DNA of 64,000 bases from RH-AL1 sp050013235 (GCA_050013235.1 JBEKFQ010000003.1:41834-105833), one strand, 5' to 3'. Positions 53,120-61,652 are shown, counted from the stretch's first letter. The notes: generated by a model from the letters alone, not told the origin. Numbers and translations: made by a program.

Positions 53120-54655
53120 ATGCGCTTGCGGTCTTGCCGAACCCTTATTGTCGCTCTTGCCGTGGTCGCGGCGAGCCATGCCGGCCCGTCCGCCGCTCAG
53201 ACTTTCAATAGTGTGCCAGTTGGCCGGCCGGCCGGCGGCGGCGGCGGCTCAGGCGGCTCAGGCGGTCTCGCGACAGGCGTTTTGATCGGCGCGGGGATCG
53301 TCGCCGGGGGGCTTTTGATTGGCGCGGCGACCCGGCCGCCTCCGCAAACGATCGACGCGCCGCCGCCAGGCGAGCCCGAAGGTCCCATCAGGCCAGTCCG
53401 GCGCCGGTTCGTCCCGCCCAATCCGGGTGCCGAGCAGGTCCGCTCAGTCCGGCGAACCTTGCCGCCCCGGCCCGGCTTCACGATTCCGGCGGCCGATGAA
53501 CGGCGCTATGTCGCCGGCGAGATTCTAGTCTCTATCAAGGGGCAAGTGACGCCGGCGCGGCTACGGCGTCTCGAAACGCGCTACGGCCTCGCGCCGCTCG
53601 CATCGGCGCATATTGCCTTGCTCGATCTCGATGTCCGGCGTTACCGCATCGGCCGGGGCCAAAATGTGCCTGGCGCGATTGGGGCCATGCGCGGCGCGCC
53701 GCAATTCGTCGCCGCGATCGAACCGAACTTCGTTTACGAGCTTCAAGAGGATAAGCAGCCTCAACCCGCGGGGGATTCCATTCCCGCGCCCGCCGGGGGC
53801 ACCATACAAGCTCCTGCCGGTGGCCTGCCGCCGGACAAGCCGCCGCAATATGCCATTACGGCGCTTAAGCTTGACGCGGCGCATAAAATTTCGGCGGGCG
53901 CCAATGTGCTGGTCGCGGTGATCGATACGGGTCTCGACGAGACCAATCCCGAGATCGAAGGCACTGTCGCGGACCGGTTCGATGCCGTTGGCGGAGAATT
54001 CGTGCCGCTTTCGCATGGGACGGCGATGGGCGGCGTGATCGTGGCGCATAAAACCTTGACCGGCGTCGCGCCGCAGGCGCGGTTGCTCGCGATCCGCGCT
54101 TTTACAAACCAGAATAGCGGACCCAATGGAACGGGTTTCGATATTCTGCGCGGGCTCGATTTCGCCGCTTCGCATGGAGCGCGGATCGTCAATATGAGCT
54201 TTGCCGGGCCGGAGGACGCTTTATTGCGCGATGCCCTGGATGCCGCGCGCAAACAGGGCATCATCGAGATTGCGGCGGCGGGCAATGCGGGGCCAAATTC
54301 CAAGCCGCTTTACCCCGCCGCGCAATCCGGCGTGATCGCGGTGACGGCGACGGATGCCAGCGATAAAATTTTCGCCAAGGCAAACCGAGGGGCTTATGTG
54401 AGCGTCGCGGCGCCGGGAGCCAATGTCATCGCGCCCGGTCTTGGCGGTGCGGTTCAGTTCACATCGGGAACTTCGGTCGCCGCGGCGGAAGTAAGCGGCG
54501 TCGCCGCTCTGCTGCTTCAAGCCGACGGGAAGGCTAGCCCAGACGAGATTCGTAAGATTCTCAGCGAGACGGCGCACCGGTTGGCGGCGGACCAGGCCGG
54601 GGCTGGGGCCGGTCTCGTGGATGCCGCGGCCGCGGTCGGCGCCACGCCGCATTGA
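53120..54655 (+). CDS. Secreted subtilisin-like serine protease (S8)
   Basis: The 511-aa protein has a signal peptide (RTLIVALAVVAASHAGPSAAQ), a Gly-rich and hydrophobic stretch (residues 35-75) that may anchor it, a propeptide-like domain (YVAGEILVSIKGQVTPARLRRL ... FVAAIEPNFVYEL, about 130-215) and an S8 catalytic domain with Asp in VAVIDTGLDE, His in LSHGTAMGG and Ser in TSGTSVAAAE. It follows the ECF sigma and anti-sigma genes by about 100 bp. Similar sigma-protease groupings are known in alphaproteobacteria. Confidence 0.9.
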   Translation: MRLRSCRTLIVALAVVAASHAGPSAAQTFNSVPVGRPAGGGGGSGGSGGLATGVLIGAGIVAGGLLIGAATRPPPQTIDAPPPGEPEGPIRPVRRRFVPPNPGAEQVRSVRRTLPPRPGFTIPAADERRYVAGEILVSIKGQVTPARLRRLETRYGLAPLASAHIALLDLDVRRYRIGRGQNVPGAIGAMRGAPQFVAAIEPNFVYELQEDKQPQPAGDSIPAPAGGTIQAPAGGLPPDKPPQYAITALKLDAAHKISAGANVLVAVIDTGLDETNPEIEGTVADRFDAVGGEFVPLSHGTAMGGVIVAHKTLTGVAPQARLLAIRAFTNQNSGPNGTGFDILRGLDFAASHGARIVNMSFAGPEDALLRDALDAARKQGIIEIAAAGNAGPNSKPLYPAAQSGVIAVTATDASDKIFAKANRGAYVSVAAPGANVIAPGLGGAVQFTSGTSVAAAEVSGVAALLLQADGKASPDEIRKILSETAHRLAADQAGAGAGLVDAAAAVGATPH

Positions 54656-54662
54656 GCCGGGT

Positions 54663-54896
54663 TTAATTACAGATCTGGATCACGCGAATGTGGACGCGGT
54701 TGCCGTGATCGATGACTTCCTTGCGGGCGGGTGTGCATTCGCCGGGATCGATCACGCCGAAACCATAGGCTTTGAAGGGCGGCGTCCAGGACTTCGGCAG
54801 CAGCGCGCCCTCCGATGGGAAGGCCTGCGCGCCGCCGATCAAAACGCCGGTCGCGAGCAGGGTGAAAGCCAGCGGCCGGGAGGCAAAGCGAACCAT
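54663..54896 (-). CDS. Small secreted protein 1 with C-terminal VHIRVIQIC motif
   Basis: The 77-aa protein from ATG 54896 (GGAG seven bases upstream) has a signal peptide (RPLAFTLLATGVLIGGAQA) and a short mature part ending DHGNRVHIRVIQICN. The ending matches those of the next two genes. No known domain. The 3' end is only 8 bp from the convergent protease gene; no terminator stem is seen. Confidence 0.7.
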   Translation of the reverse strand: MVRFASRPLAFTLLATGVLIGGAQAFPSEGALLPKSWTPPFKAYGFGVIDPGECTPARKEVIDHGNRVHIRVIQICN

Positions 54897-55063
54897 GATC
54901 ATTCTCCAACGCGTCACGAGAAGGCGCCGGAGGCCCGGCTCATGTCTCAGTCGCGTGGGGCGCGCTCGAGGTTCGAAGCCGGGCTTCGATTTCTCGAGAA
55001 TATGACGCAAGAGAGCGATGTCTCGCCGGCCCGGTGAGTCCACCGGGGTTGAAAGCGGCGCAA

Positions 55064-55095
55064 AAAAACCTCCCGGAAAAAGCCGGGAGGTTTGG
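55064..55095 (-). terminator. Terminator of small secreted protein 2
   Basis: Read on the minus strand, AACCTCCCGG pairs with CCGGGAGGTT and is followed by a run of seven T. Confidence 0.9.
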
Positions 55096-55121
55096 GATGG
55101 CCGGATAGGCCTGCGGACGTT

Positions 55122-55352
55122 CTAGTAGCAGACGTTTACGTAACGGACGTGGAGCCGGTCGTAGCGATCGACGAAAACACGCCGCTGGGTGAAACAATCG
55201 TCGTGGACGGCGTAATGACCATACCAGCCGCCCCAGCCGTGGAATCCATGAAAGCCGGGATGAGCCTCGGCGGAAGCCGCGGCGAGCCCGAGGCTCAAGA
55301 TAAGTGCCGCAAAAACGGCGGCGGTGAGTTTGCGAGGGAAAAGGTTGCGCAT
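55122..55352 (-). CDS. Small secreted protein 2 with C-terminal LHVRYVNVC motif
   Basis: The 76-aa protein has a signal peptide (KLTAAVFAALILSLGLAAASAEA), a His/Gly/Trp-rich mature N-terminus (HPGFHGFHGWGGWYGHY) and the ending VDRYDRLHVRYVNVCY. Two cysteines (about residues 53 and 75) could form a disulfide. It has its own terminator and an AAGGAG ribosome site identical in context to that of gene 3. Function unknown. Confidence 0.75.
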   Translation of the reverse strand: MRNLFPRKLTAAVFAALILSLGLAAASAEAHPGFHGFHGWGGWYGHYAVHDDCFTQRRVFVDRYDRLHVRYVNVCY

Positions 55353-55490
55353 ATCCGGTCTCCTTGTGGTCTAAGCCGGCGACGATGACGCCCGGTCCTG
55401 CTGTGTCGCCGCGGAGAAGGGAAAGGTTCGCGAAACCGGCGATTTTTTTCGTGATTTTTTCGACTGGCCGGCTTATTCGCCGCTGACGGC

Positions 55491-55521
55491 AAAAAGCCTC
55501 CCGGGGAGCCGGGAGGCTTTT
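55491..55521 (-). terminator. Terminator of small secreted protein 3
   Basis: On the minus strand AAAAGCCTCCCGG pairs with CCGGGAGGCTTTT around a short loop, ending in a T-run. The core stem CCTCCCGG is the same as in the terminator at 55064-55095. Confidence 0.9.
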
Positions 55522-55542
55522 GGGTTTGGGCGGCTCGATCGA

Positions 55543-55800
55543 TTAATCGCAAATCCGGACGGTGCGGACATGGACCTGGCCGTAGCGGTCGACCCATTCG
55601 CGATCTTGATAATAGCAACCCGAATTTGCGGCCGCGACGGCGGCCGTTGCGGCGAGGGCGCCAACCCCGAAACCAAGGCCGCCCCAGCCAAAGCCGCCGA
55701 AACCATGCGCCTGCGCCGAGGATGTGGTGACGAAGCTCGCGCCCAAGGTGAGCGTGGCGAGAGCGGCGAGAGCGATTTTACGGAAAGAAGCGCGGGTCAT
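55543..55800 (-). CDS. Small secreted protein 3 with C-terminal VHVRTVRIC motif
   Basis: The 85-aa protein from ATG 55800 (GAGGAG eight bases upstream) has a signal peptide (FRKIALAALATLTLGASFVTTSSAQA), a Gly-rich hydrophobic mature N-terminus (HGFGGFGWGGLGFGVGALAA) and the ending VDRYGQVHVRTVRICD, with Cys residues near 65 and 84. It is the third member of the tandem family. A longer start at 55833 is less likely. Confidence 0.75.
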   Translation of the reverse strand: MTRASFRKIALAALATLTLGASFVTTSSAQAHGFGGFGWGGLGFGVGALAATAAVAAANSGCYYQDREWVDRYGQVHVRTVRICD

Positions 55801-55907
55801 GTTCAGTCTCCTCGTGGTTTGATCAAAGGACATTCGCGTCCGGCACTTCTGTGTCGCGGCGAGCGTCGACGAGGTTCAAACCCCCCGGAGACTTTTTAGG
55901 ATCTTTT

Positions 55908-56359
55908 TCAGGCCGCGAGCCGCTCCCTCGAAGTCCTGTAAGGGCCTTTCGGCTGCAAGGCCGGGGCAAATGCGAGAAGGCCGGTGGGATGGGGCATGTT
56001 CATATAGAGCGCTTCCATGCCGCCTTGTTTCCGGTACGCTTCGTGCCAGAAGCCAGAGCCTTTCGGATCTCGTGAAAACTCCTGCCACCAGATTTTATGA
56101 GGGCCCGACCGGGTGAATTCTTCCAGGGCTTCGAGGTCGCGCCAGTATTGCCGCATGCCGATATGGCGTAAGCTGTAAAAAAGCGGCTCGTGCAGCAGCA
56201 GGCCATCGGGTTTATGACGATTGATCGATCGAAGGGCTTTGCCAATGCCTAAAAGGCTCAAAAGACCGCGCCAGCTGGAGACCCGGAAGCCGAGATAGAC
56301 GACGATGAGACCGGGGTACCCCGTGAGGTCGCTGACTGGCGCGAGGAATTGGCTTGCAT
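55908..56359 (-). pseudogene. DUF4188 family gene with apparent 1-base frameshift near the start
   Basis: The body encodes a DUF4188 (monooxygenase-like) protein, with DLTGYPGLIVVYLGFRVSS near the N-terminus, LLLHEPLFYSLRHIGMRQYWRDL in the middle and GFWHEAYRKQGGMEALYMNMP near the end. The only ATG with a good ribosome site (GGAGG) is at 56359, but it is one base out of frame and stops after 33 codons. Adding one T to AATTCC (plus-strand 56345-56350) would give MQANFLAPVSDLT and restore a normal length of about 150 aa. It is divergent from a TetR gene. This is either a true mutation or a sequence error. Confidence 0.65.
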
Positions 56360-56373
56360 GGTCGCCTCCGTTT

Positions 56374-56417
56374 GATTACGCTGTAAACATAACAGAGATG
56401 ATTACATTGTCAACATT
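56374..56417. promoter_or_regulatory. Candidate TetR operator: 17-bp direct repeats
   Basis: GATTACGCTGTAAACAT (56374-56390) and GATTACATTGTCAACAT (56401-56417) are near-identical, 27 bp apart, and span the start codon of the TetR gene. The first contains a short palindrome TTACGCTGTAA. Position between the divergent genes fits autoregulation; this is inference. Confidence 0.5.
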
Positions 56418-57009
56418 CGAGTCGAAGAAGAACTATCACCACGGCGATTTGCGTGAAGCGCTGCTCGTTGCCGCGCTCGATATCCTCGAGGAAGGCGTCG
56501 ATCCCAAGGCCCTCACCCTGCGTGAAGCGGCCCGGCGCGCCGGCGTCTCCGCCATGGCGCCGTACCGTCATTTCGCCGATAAGGACGCGCTTCTCGCTGG
56601 CGTCGCCATGATCGGGTTCAAACGGCTGGCGGCCGCCTTGGCCGAGGCGGATAGCAATCCCGATCCCCGCGAGGCCCTGCTCCGGCAGGGCGTGACTTAT
56701 GTCACTTTCGCCGGTGATAATCCCGCATTGTTCCGGCTCATGTTTGGCCAGGCTTCGCCGGAACGGAGCCCGGAATTCGCCGAAACCGCCTTTGTTTCAT
56801 ACAAAATTCTCGCCGATCGCGTCGGCTCGCTCGTTCCTCCAAATCGCGCTGGTGAATGGACCTTGCTTTGCTGGTCGACAGTTCACGGCTTGGCGATGCT
56901 GGCCCTGGATGGGCGGCTCGCCCTGAATCCAGAGCCGCCTGCCGTTCTTGCCGAACGCATGCTGCGATTGCTGGGGGCTGTGAGCGATGCCGGGACAAAG
57001 CCTTCATAG
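56398..57009 (+). CDS. TetR-family transcriptional regulator
   Basis: The protein of 203 aa from ATG 56398 has the TetR helix-turn-helix (DLREALLVAALDILEEG, LTLREAARRAGVSAMAPYRHFADKDALL) and a C-terminal ligand domain of the WHG type (GNPALFRLMFGQ-like: DNPALFRLMFGQAS). ATG 56398 is chosen because sequence before it is not conserved and would overlap the divergent gene's promoter. It probably controls the DUF4188 gene and itself. Confidence 0.85.
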   Translation: MITLSTFESKKNYHHGDLREALLVAALDILEEGVDPKALTLREAARRAGVSAMAPYRHFADKDALLAGVAMIGFKRLAAALAEADSNPDPREALLRQGVTYVTFAGDNPALFRLMFGQASPERSPEFAETAFVSYKILADRVGSLVPPNRAGEWTLLCWSTVHGLAMLALDGRLALNPEPPAVLAERMLRLLGAVSDAGTKPS

Positions 57010-57261
57010 GGAATTCTCTGGCGTCCCAGGTAAAAGCCGTGGCAGGCGCGCAGGCCGTTCCCGCTCGACGTGCCTTGCGGACCGCACAGGGCGAGCCGCC
57101 GCAATCTTGCAAGACTCCGGCGAAAGGTGCATGTGTCCGGTCTCCTTCCCGTCATCATCTGCAAATGACGGTTGGCGATCCCGGGCGATCGTGCGTTCCG
57201 CGCCCGGAAGGAACGTTGTTGGATCCGGTCGCTCCGTGCGGCCCGTCAGCTCTAGAGGTCG

Positions 57262-58140
57262 ATGGGAATGCTTCAAGCGGGTCCCGTGGCGAATGCCACC
57301 GCAGTCGATTCAGCAATCGATTGCGATGCCGTCGCGGAGATTTTCGCGGCCTTGACGCTCGAGGCCGCCGTGGCGGTGATGAGTGTTTATGCCAGCGATC
57401 CGCATGCGCGGCGCAAGGCGGATAATAGCTTCGTCTGCGATGCCGACGAAAAAGCCGAGGCGGTGATCCTTGCGGGCCTTTCCGCGCGCTGTCCCGAGTT
57501 TCCCGTGATCGCGGAGGAAGCCGCGTCGCGGGGCGAGAAGCCAGCCTGCGGCCGGGCGTTCATCCTCGTCGATCCCGTCGATGGCACGCGGGAGTTTCTC
57601 CATCGCAATGGCGAGTTCACCATCAATATCGCCCTGGTGATCGATGGCGTGCCGCGCGCCGGCGCGGTCTTCGCGCCTGCGATCAACAAGCTCTGGATGG
57701 CGGGCAGCCAGGCCTATGCCTGCGAGATCGAGCCGGGCGCGGCTTTGCCTCCCGTGTCCGCGCGCCGGGCGATTCATGTGCGGCCCGCGCCGTCCCACGG
57801 TCTGACCGCTTTAGCCAGCAGGTCGCATGCGGATCGTGAAACCGAAGCCTTTCTCGCAACCTTGCCAGTGGCGGAGTGCATTTCGGCAGGCTCGTCCCTG
57901 AAGTTTTGCTTGGTCGCCGAGGGCAAAGCAGATGTCTATCCCCGGTTTGGCCCGACGATGGAATGGGATACGGCGGCGGGAGACGCCATCTTGCGGGCCG
58001 CGGGCGGCGTGGTGCTCGATCAAACCGGCGCGCCTTTGCTTTATGGCAAGGCGGGAGTTCAATATCGCAACGGACCCTTCGTCGCCTGGGGCCATCGGCC
58101 CGGCGCAAGTCCGTCCAATACATGTCAGTCCAATACATGA
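57262..58140 (+). CDS. cysQ: 3'(2'),5'-bisphosphate nucleotidase, CysQ-like
   Basis: The 292-aa inositol-monophosphatase-family protein has the metal site motif ILVDPVDGTREFLHRNGEFTINIAL-type (DPVDGT near residue 107) and the second signature EWDTAAGDAILRAAGG. CysQ removes 3'-phosphate from PAP and helps sulfate assimilation. ATG 57268, two codons in, has better ribosome-site spacing than ATG 57262. The very end contains a duplicated GTCCAATACATG. About 250 bp without a gene precede it. Confidence 0.85.
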   Translation: MGMLQAGPVANATAVDSAIDCDAVAEIFAALTLEAAVAVMSVYASDPHARRKADNSFVCDADEKAEAVILAGLSARCPEFPVIAEEAASRGEKPACGRAFILVDPVDGTREFLHRNGEFTINIALVIDGVPRAGAVFAPAINKLWMAGSQAYACEIEPGAALPPVSARRAIHVRPAPSHGLTALASRSHADRETEAFLATLPVAECISAGSSLKFCLVAEGKADVYPRFGPTMEWDTAAGDAILRAAGGVVLDQTGAPLLYGKAGVQYRNGPFVAWGHRPGASPSNTCQSNT

Positions 58141-58173
58141 GGACGCGTTTGCGCCATCGCGGCCCCCTCGCGG

Positions 58174-58188
58174 TTAAGCAAGCATTAA
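58174..58188. promoter_or_regulatory. CtrA-type box upstream of eipA
   Basis: TTAAGCAAGCATTAA, followed by C, is an exact TTAA-N7-TTAA(C) site 77 bp before the eipA start. eipA of Brucella is directly activated by CtrA, so the same control is likely here. Confidence 0.7.
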
Positions 58189-58264
58189 CTATCCTTGCCT
58201 AATGTTTAACTTGGGTTAGCGTGCGCCCGGCGCACAGGCATGATTTGAACCGAGGGAGACGGAT

Positions 58265-58861
58265 ATGGGGTTCCGCCGCACGTACGACAGGCGATGGATG
58301 ATCGCGGCCCTTGCCGCCGCTTTTTGTCTCACGGGCTTCCATCTGACCGTCGCGCCGGCCGCCGCTCAGGAAAGGCCGATCCCTTATTCGTCGAACGAGA
58401 TCATCGTCTCCGGCCATAAATTCTTTGGGTCGATCTCCAAGGGCCTGGCCGAGGTCGTGGAAGCCGCCACGAAACAATGGGGCAAGCCCAATGGCTATAT
58501 CTTGGGGCAGGAAGCCGGCGGCGCATTCGTCGGCGGGCTCCGCTATGGCGAGGGGATTCTCTATACCCGCAATGCCGGCGACAAGCGCGTATTTTGGCAA
58601 GGTCCCTCCATCGGCTTCGACGCCGGCGGGGATGGCGACCGGACGATGATCCTCGTCTATAATCTGCCGGCCAAGGAAGCCGTCTTCCAGCGCTTCGGCG
58701 GGGTTGATGGCTCGGCCTATTTCGTCGGCGGCTTCGGCATGACGGCCTTGACCGCCGACAATATCGTCCTCGTGCCGATCCGCACCGGGCTTGGCGCCCG
58801 GCTCGGCGTCAATGTCGGCTATCTCAAATTTACCGACCGGGCCACTTGGAACCCATTTTAA
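58265..58861 (+). CDS. eipA: Envelope integrity protein EipA (DUF1134)
   Basis: The 198-aa protein has a signal peptide (MIAALAAAFCLTGFHLTVAPAAAQ region, residues 12-36) and the DUF1134 beta-barrel (IIVSGHKFFGSISKGLAEVVE; GPSIGFDAGGDGDRTM; VPIRTGLGARLGVNVGYLKFT). In Brucella, EipA is a periplasmic protein needed for envelope stress resistance and virulence. It has its own upstream region with a CtrA-type box. Confidence 0.9.
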   Translation: MGFRRTYDRRWMIAALAAAFCLTGFHLTVAPAAAQERPIPYSSNEIIVSGHKFFGSISKGLAEVVEAATKQWGKPNGYILGQEAGGAFVGGLRYGEGILYTRNAGDKRVFWQGPSIGFDAGGDGDRTMILVYNLPAKEAVFQRFGGVDGSAYFVGGFGMTALTADNIVLVPIRTGLGARLGVNVGYLKFTDRATWNPF

Positions 58862-58946
58862 TCCGGAACCCGTTCTAACCCCTTTTGCCTGGGATCGCGG
58901 CGCGTGGCATAGTGATCGGAATGCCTGTCCTCTTTTGGCTTAAGCC

Positions 58947-60008
58947 GTGATCGAACAAGCAATTTATTTTGGGCTCGGCTGCGTGGTGGCCGGGTTGTTG
59001 GCCCTCAGCTTCACGCCAGTTCTCTGGGCGCGGGCTTTGCGTCTCACGCGCCAGCGCTTGCAGGTGCAAATTCCTGTCTCGATGCAGGAAATTCTGGCCG
59101 ATCGCGATCATCTGCGTGCGGGCTTCGCGGTTGCCGCCCGTGCGCTCGAACAAGACATGGAGCTCGTGCGCGCCAGCAAGGCCGCCGACATGAGCGAATT
59201 GGGGCGCCGGGCCGTCCAGATTTTCACCTTGTCGCAACAGCTCGCGCGTGCGCGCCAGGAGCTGGAATTCCAACACGGTGAGATTGAGCGGCTTACACGC
59301 GAAACCATCGAGGCGGACGCCGGGCTCGCCGCCACCCGGATCGCGCTCGATCAAAATCATGTTTATTTCGAAAAGCGGCTCGAGAATCACGAAGCACTCA
59401 AGAAGTCCCATTGGCAGCTCGAGGAAACTCTCGAGCAGAAGCGGGGCACGATCGGCGCCTTGCAGACACGCATCAGCGGTTTGGAAATGACGATCGAAGA
59501 CGCGGCGCGCGCCCGCGTGGCCTTGACGCGTGAATTGGACGCCGCGCGGCAACAGGGCATGCTTGCGGGCGAAGAGCGCGATCTTCTTGCCAATCAACTC
59601 GGGGCCGCCCAAGCGGCGCATGAATCCCTCCGGAAGCGATTGACGGCGGAGACGGCGCTGGTAGCGGATCTCGAGGGGGCGAAACGGGCGCTGCAGGGAG
59701 AACTCGATGCCGCGCGGGTGAAGCTCCGTCTCGGCGAGGCCGAGCTCGAAGGCGCTGGGCGCGCGGCGCAAGAGGCCAAGGACCGGGAACGGGCTTCGAG
59801 CTTGCGGCACAGTCTGGAAGCCGCGCAATGGCGCTTGTCTCATGCGGCGGAGGATCAGGCCCCGGTGAGCGACACGGTCCTGCGCGCCAGTATCCATGGT
59901 CTCGGCCTTGCCGTTGCTGAAATGGTGCCGTCCGGCGCGCCGGCTCCGGCCGCGCAGGAGAGTGGTCCCAAACGCGTGCCGGAGAAAAGCGGGCCGGGCG
60001 TGTTTTGA
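58947..60008 (+). CDS. Membrane-anchored coiled-coil protein, unknown
   Basis: The 353-aa protein starts at GTG 58947. It has one N-terminal transmembrane helix (about residues 4-30, IYFGLGCVVAGLLALSFTPVLW) and a cytoplasmic coiled coil from about 70 to 300, with long runs of heptads (LEETLEQKRGTIGALQTRI; LVADLEGAKRALQGELDAA). The layout resembles structural or DNA/cell-envelope tethers (for example RmuC without its nuclease domain), but no family is recognised. Confidence 0.65.
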   Translation: MIEQAIYFGLGCVVAGLLALSFTPVLWARALRLTRQRLQVQIPVSMQEILADRDHLRAGFAVAARALEQDMELVRASKAADMSELGRRAVQIFTLSQQLARARQELEFQHGEIERLTRETIEADAGLAATRIALDQNHVYFEKRLENHEALKKSHWQLEETLEQKRGTIGALQTRISGLEMTIEDAARARVALTRELDAARQQGMLAGEERDLLANQLGAAQAAHESLRKRLTAETALVADLEGAKRALQGELDAARVKLRLGEAELEGAGRAAQEAKDRERASSLRHSLEAAQWRLSHAAEDQAPVSDTVLRASIHGLGLAVAEMVPSGAPAPAAQESGPKRVPEKSGPGVF

Positions 60009-60015
60009 AAGGGGT

Positions 60016-61404
60016 CTAGTCCCGCGCCGTCAGAATGAGCGGCATGCCGCCGCGCGGGCGCAATGTAATGCGCTGCACCGGCTCGACCTTGTGACCGGGC
60101 ACCGGCAACAGCACGAAGCGCCGCATGATCGCGGCGAGTACAAGCACGGCCTCTTGCATCGAGAATGCGGCACCGATGCAGATGCGCGGCCCCGCGCCGA
60201 ACGGCAAATAGGCATAGCGGCCGATCTTGTCCCGCGCACCGGGGAGAAACCGGCTGGGGTCGAACCGGTTGGGATCGTTCCACAGCAAGACGTGGCGATG
60301 CAGCACATAGGGCGCGATGACGACCAGGGTGCCCTTGCGGATACGCCGCCCGCAGAGATCGTCCGGGCCGAGAGCCTCGCGGCTGAGGCTGGCCACCGGG
60401 GGATAAAGCCGCATCGCCTCCTCGATCACCGCGCGGGTTTCGACAAGCCGCTCCGCCATCCCGTCCAAGGGGCCGTCCAAGACGGCATCGGCCTCGCGCG
60501 CAAGCCGCTCGCGCCATTCCGGCGACAGCGAGAGCAGAAACAAACTCCAGGTCAAGGCATTGGCGGTCGTTTCATGGCCCGCCGCGATGAAGGTCATGAT
60601 ATTCGCCTTGACCTCGAGATCGCCAAGGCCTTCGCCGGTTTGCGGGTCCTTGGCGCGTAATAGTAGGGTCAAGAGGTCTTCCGGCGCCGGCCGGTCTCGG
60701 GCGAGGAGAGCTTTGCGGCGCGCGATGATCGCCTCGACGGCCGATTGGAAGAAATCGACGGAGGGACGGCTGCGCAGTTTCGAGAGGCGCGGCATCCAAT
60801 CCGGGAAATCCAGGAGGTCGAAAAGATCGAGCGTGCCGATCGTCGCGAAGAAATGGCTCATCGCCTCCATGAATTCCTTCGGGTCGCGCTCCAGCCCGTC
60901 CGAAAAGATCGTCTCGCCCAAAATATTCAACGTCACCCGCGCCATTTGCGGCTGGACATCGAGGATACGCCGCGGCCGCAAGCGGGCCCAGCGCTCCACG
61001 AGGGCATGGGCATTGCGCGCCATGGCGGGCGCGAAGGAGGCGGTCAGGCGCGGCGTGAACAGCGGCGCCAGGGCGCGGCGCTGGATGCGCCATTCCTCGC
61101 CTTCGCTGGTCAAGAGGCCGTGGCTGAGACCGGGCGCGAGAATACGTTTTTGCAATGCGTCCTTGCCGTAATTGGCGGCATTCTCGACGAGAATCCGGCG
61201 GATGGCGTCGGGATCGCTGACCACGGCGCCAATGCCCAGCGGCCCGCGTCCGGTGAGGATCGGCTGTTCGAAATGCGCCCGCGTCCAGGTCTCGATGGGG
61301 TTGCGCTGCAAGGTCCGCAGAAAGGTGATGGGGCCTGGCCGCCTTTCCAGCGGCGGGGGAAAAGGCGGGCGCACATCGGGGGCGGGGGAAGCCGGAACTC
61401 GCAT
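60016..61404 (-). CDS. Cytochrome P450
   Basis: The 462-aa P450 has the I-helix oxygen motif AGHETTAN, the K-helix ExxR (EEAMRLYPP; conserved Arg in that helix) and the heme loop FGAGPRICIG with the cysteine ligand near residue 408. It has no membrane anchor and needs a separate redox partner, which is not nearby. The substrate is unknown. It is convergent with the coiled-coil gene (8 bp apart). Confidence 0.95.
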   Translation of the reverse strand: MRVPASPAPDVRPPFPPPLERRPGPITFLRTLQRNPIETWTRAHFEQPILTGRGPLGIGAVVSDPDAIRRILVENAANYGKDALQKRILAPGLSHGLLTSEGEEWRIQRRALAPLFTPRLTASFAPAMARNAHALVERWARLRPRRILDVQPQMARVTLNILGETIFSDGLERDPKEFMEAMSHFFATIGTLDLFDLLDFPDWMPRLSKLRSRPSVDFFQSAVEAIIARRKALLARDRPAPEDLLTLLLRAKDPQTGEGLGDLEVKANIMTFIAAGHETTANALTWSLFLLSLSPEWRERLAREADAVLDGPLDGMAERLVETRAVIEEAMRLYPPVASLSREALGPDDLCGRRIRKGTLVVIAPYVLHRHVLLWNDPNRFDPSRFLPGARDKIGRYAYLPFGAGPRICIGAAFSMQEAVLVLAAIMRRFVLLPVPGHKVEPVQRITLRPRGGMPLILTARD

Positions 61405-61576
61405 GGCGGCAGACTACCATGGCTTCGCGGGTCCGGCGCTGGGCAAAGCATCGCGGGCGGAAGCATCGGGCGGTCCCGTGCGTTTTAACCGGACAGATCG
61501 TGTAGGACCGGCACAATCGTCACCCGCCCCCTTGCCGCCTGGTGGGGGCAGCGCTATAGCTCTCCTCAACTCTCCC

Positions 61577-61652
61577 GCGCCCATCGTCTAGCGGTCTAGG
61601 ACGTCGCCCTCTCACGGCGAAAACAGGGGTTCGATTCCCCTTGGGCGCACCA
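61577..61652 (+). tRNA. tRNA-Glu (anticodon CTC)
   Basis: The 76-nt cloverleaf has acceptor stem GCGCCCA/TGGGCGC, anticodon stem TCGCC/GGCGA with loop CTCTCAC (anticodon CTC at 61611-61613), T-arm GGGGTTCGATTCCCC and an encoded CCA end. It marks the left edge of a probable island. Confidence 0.95.
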
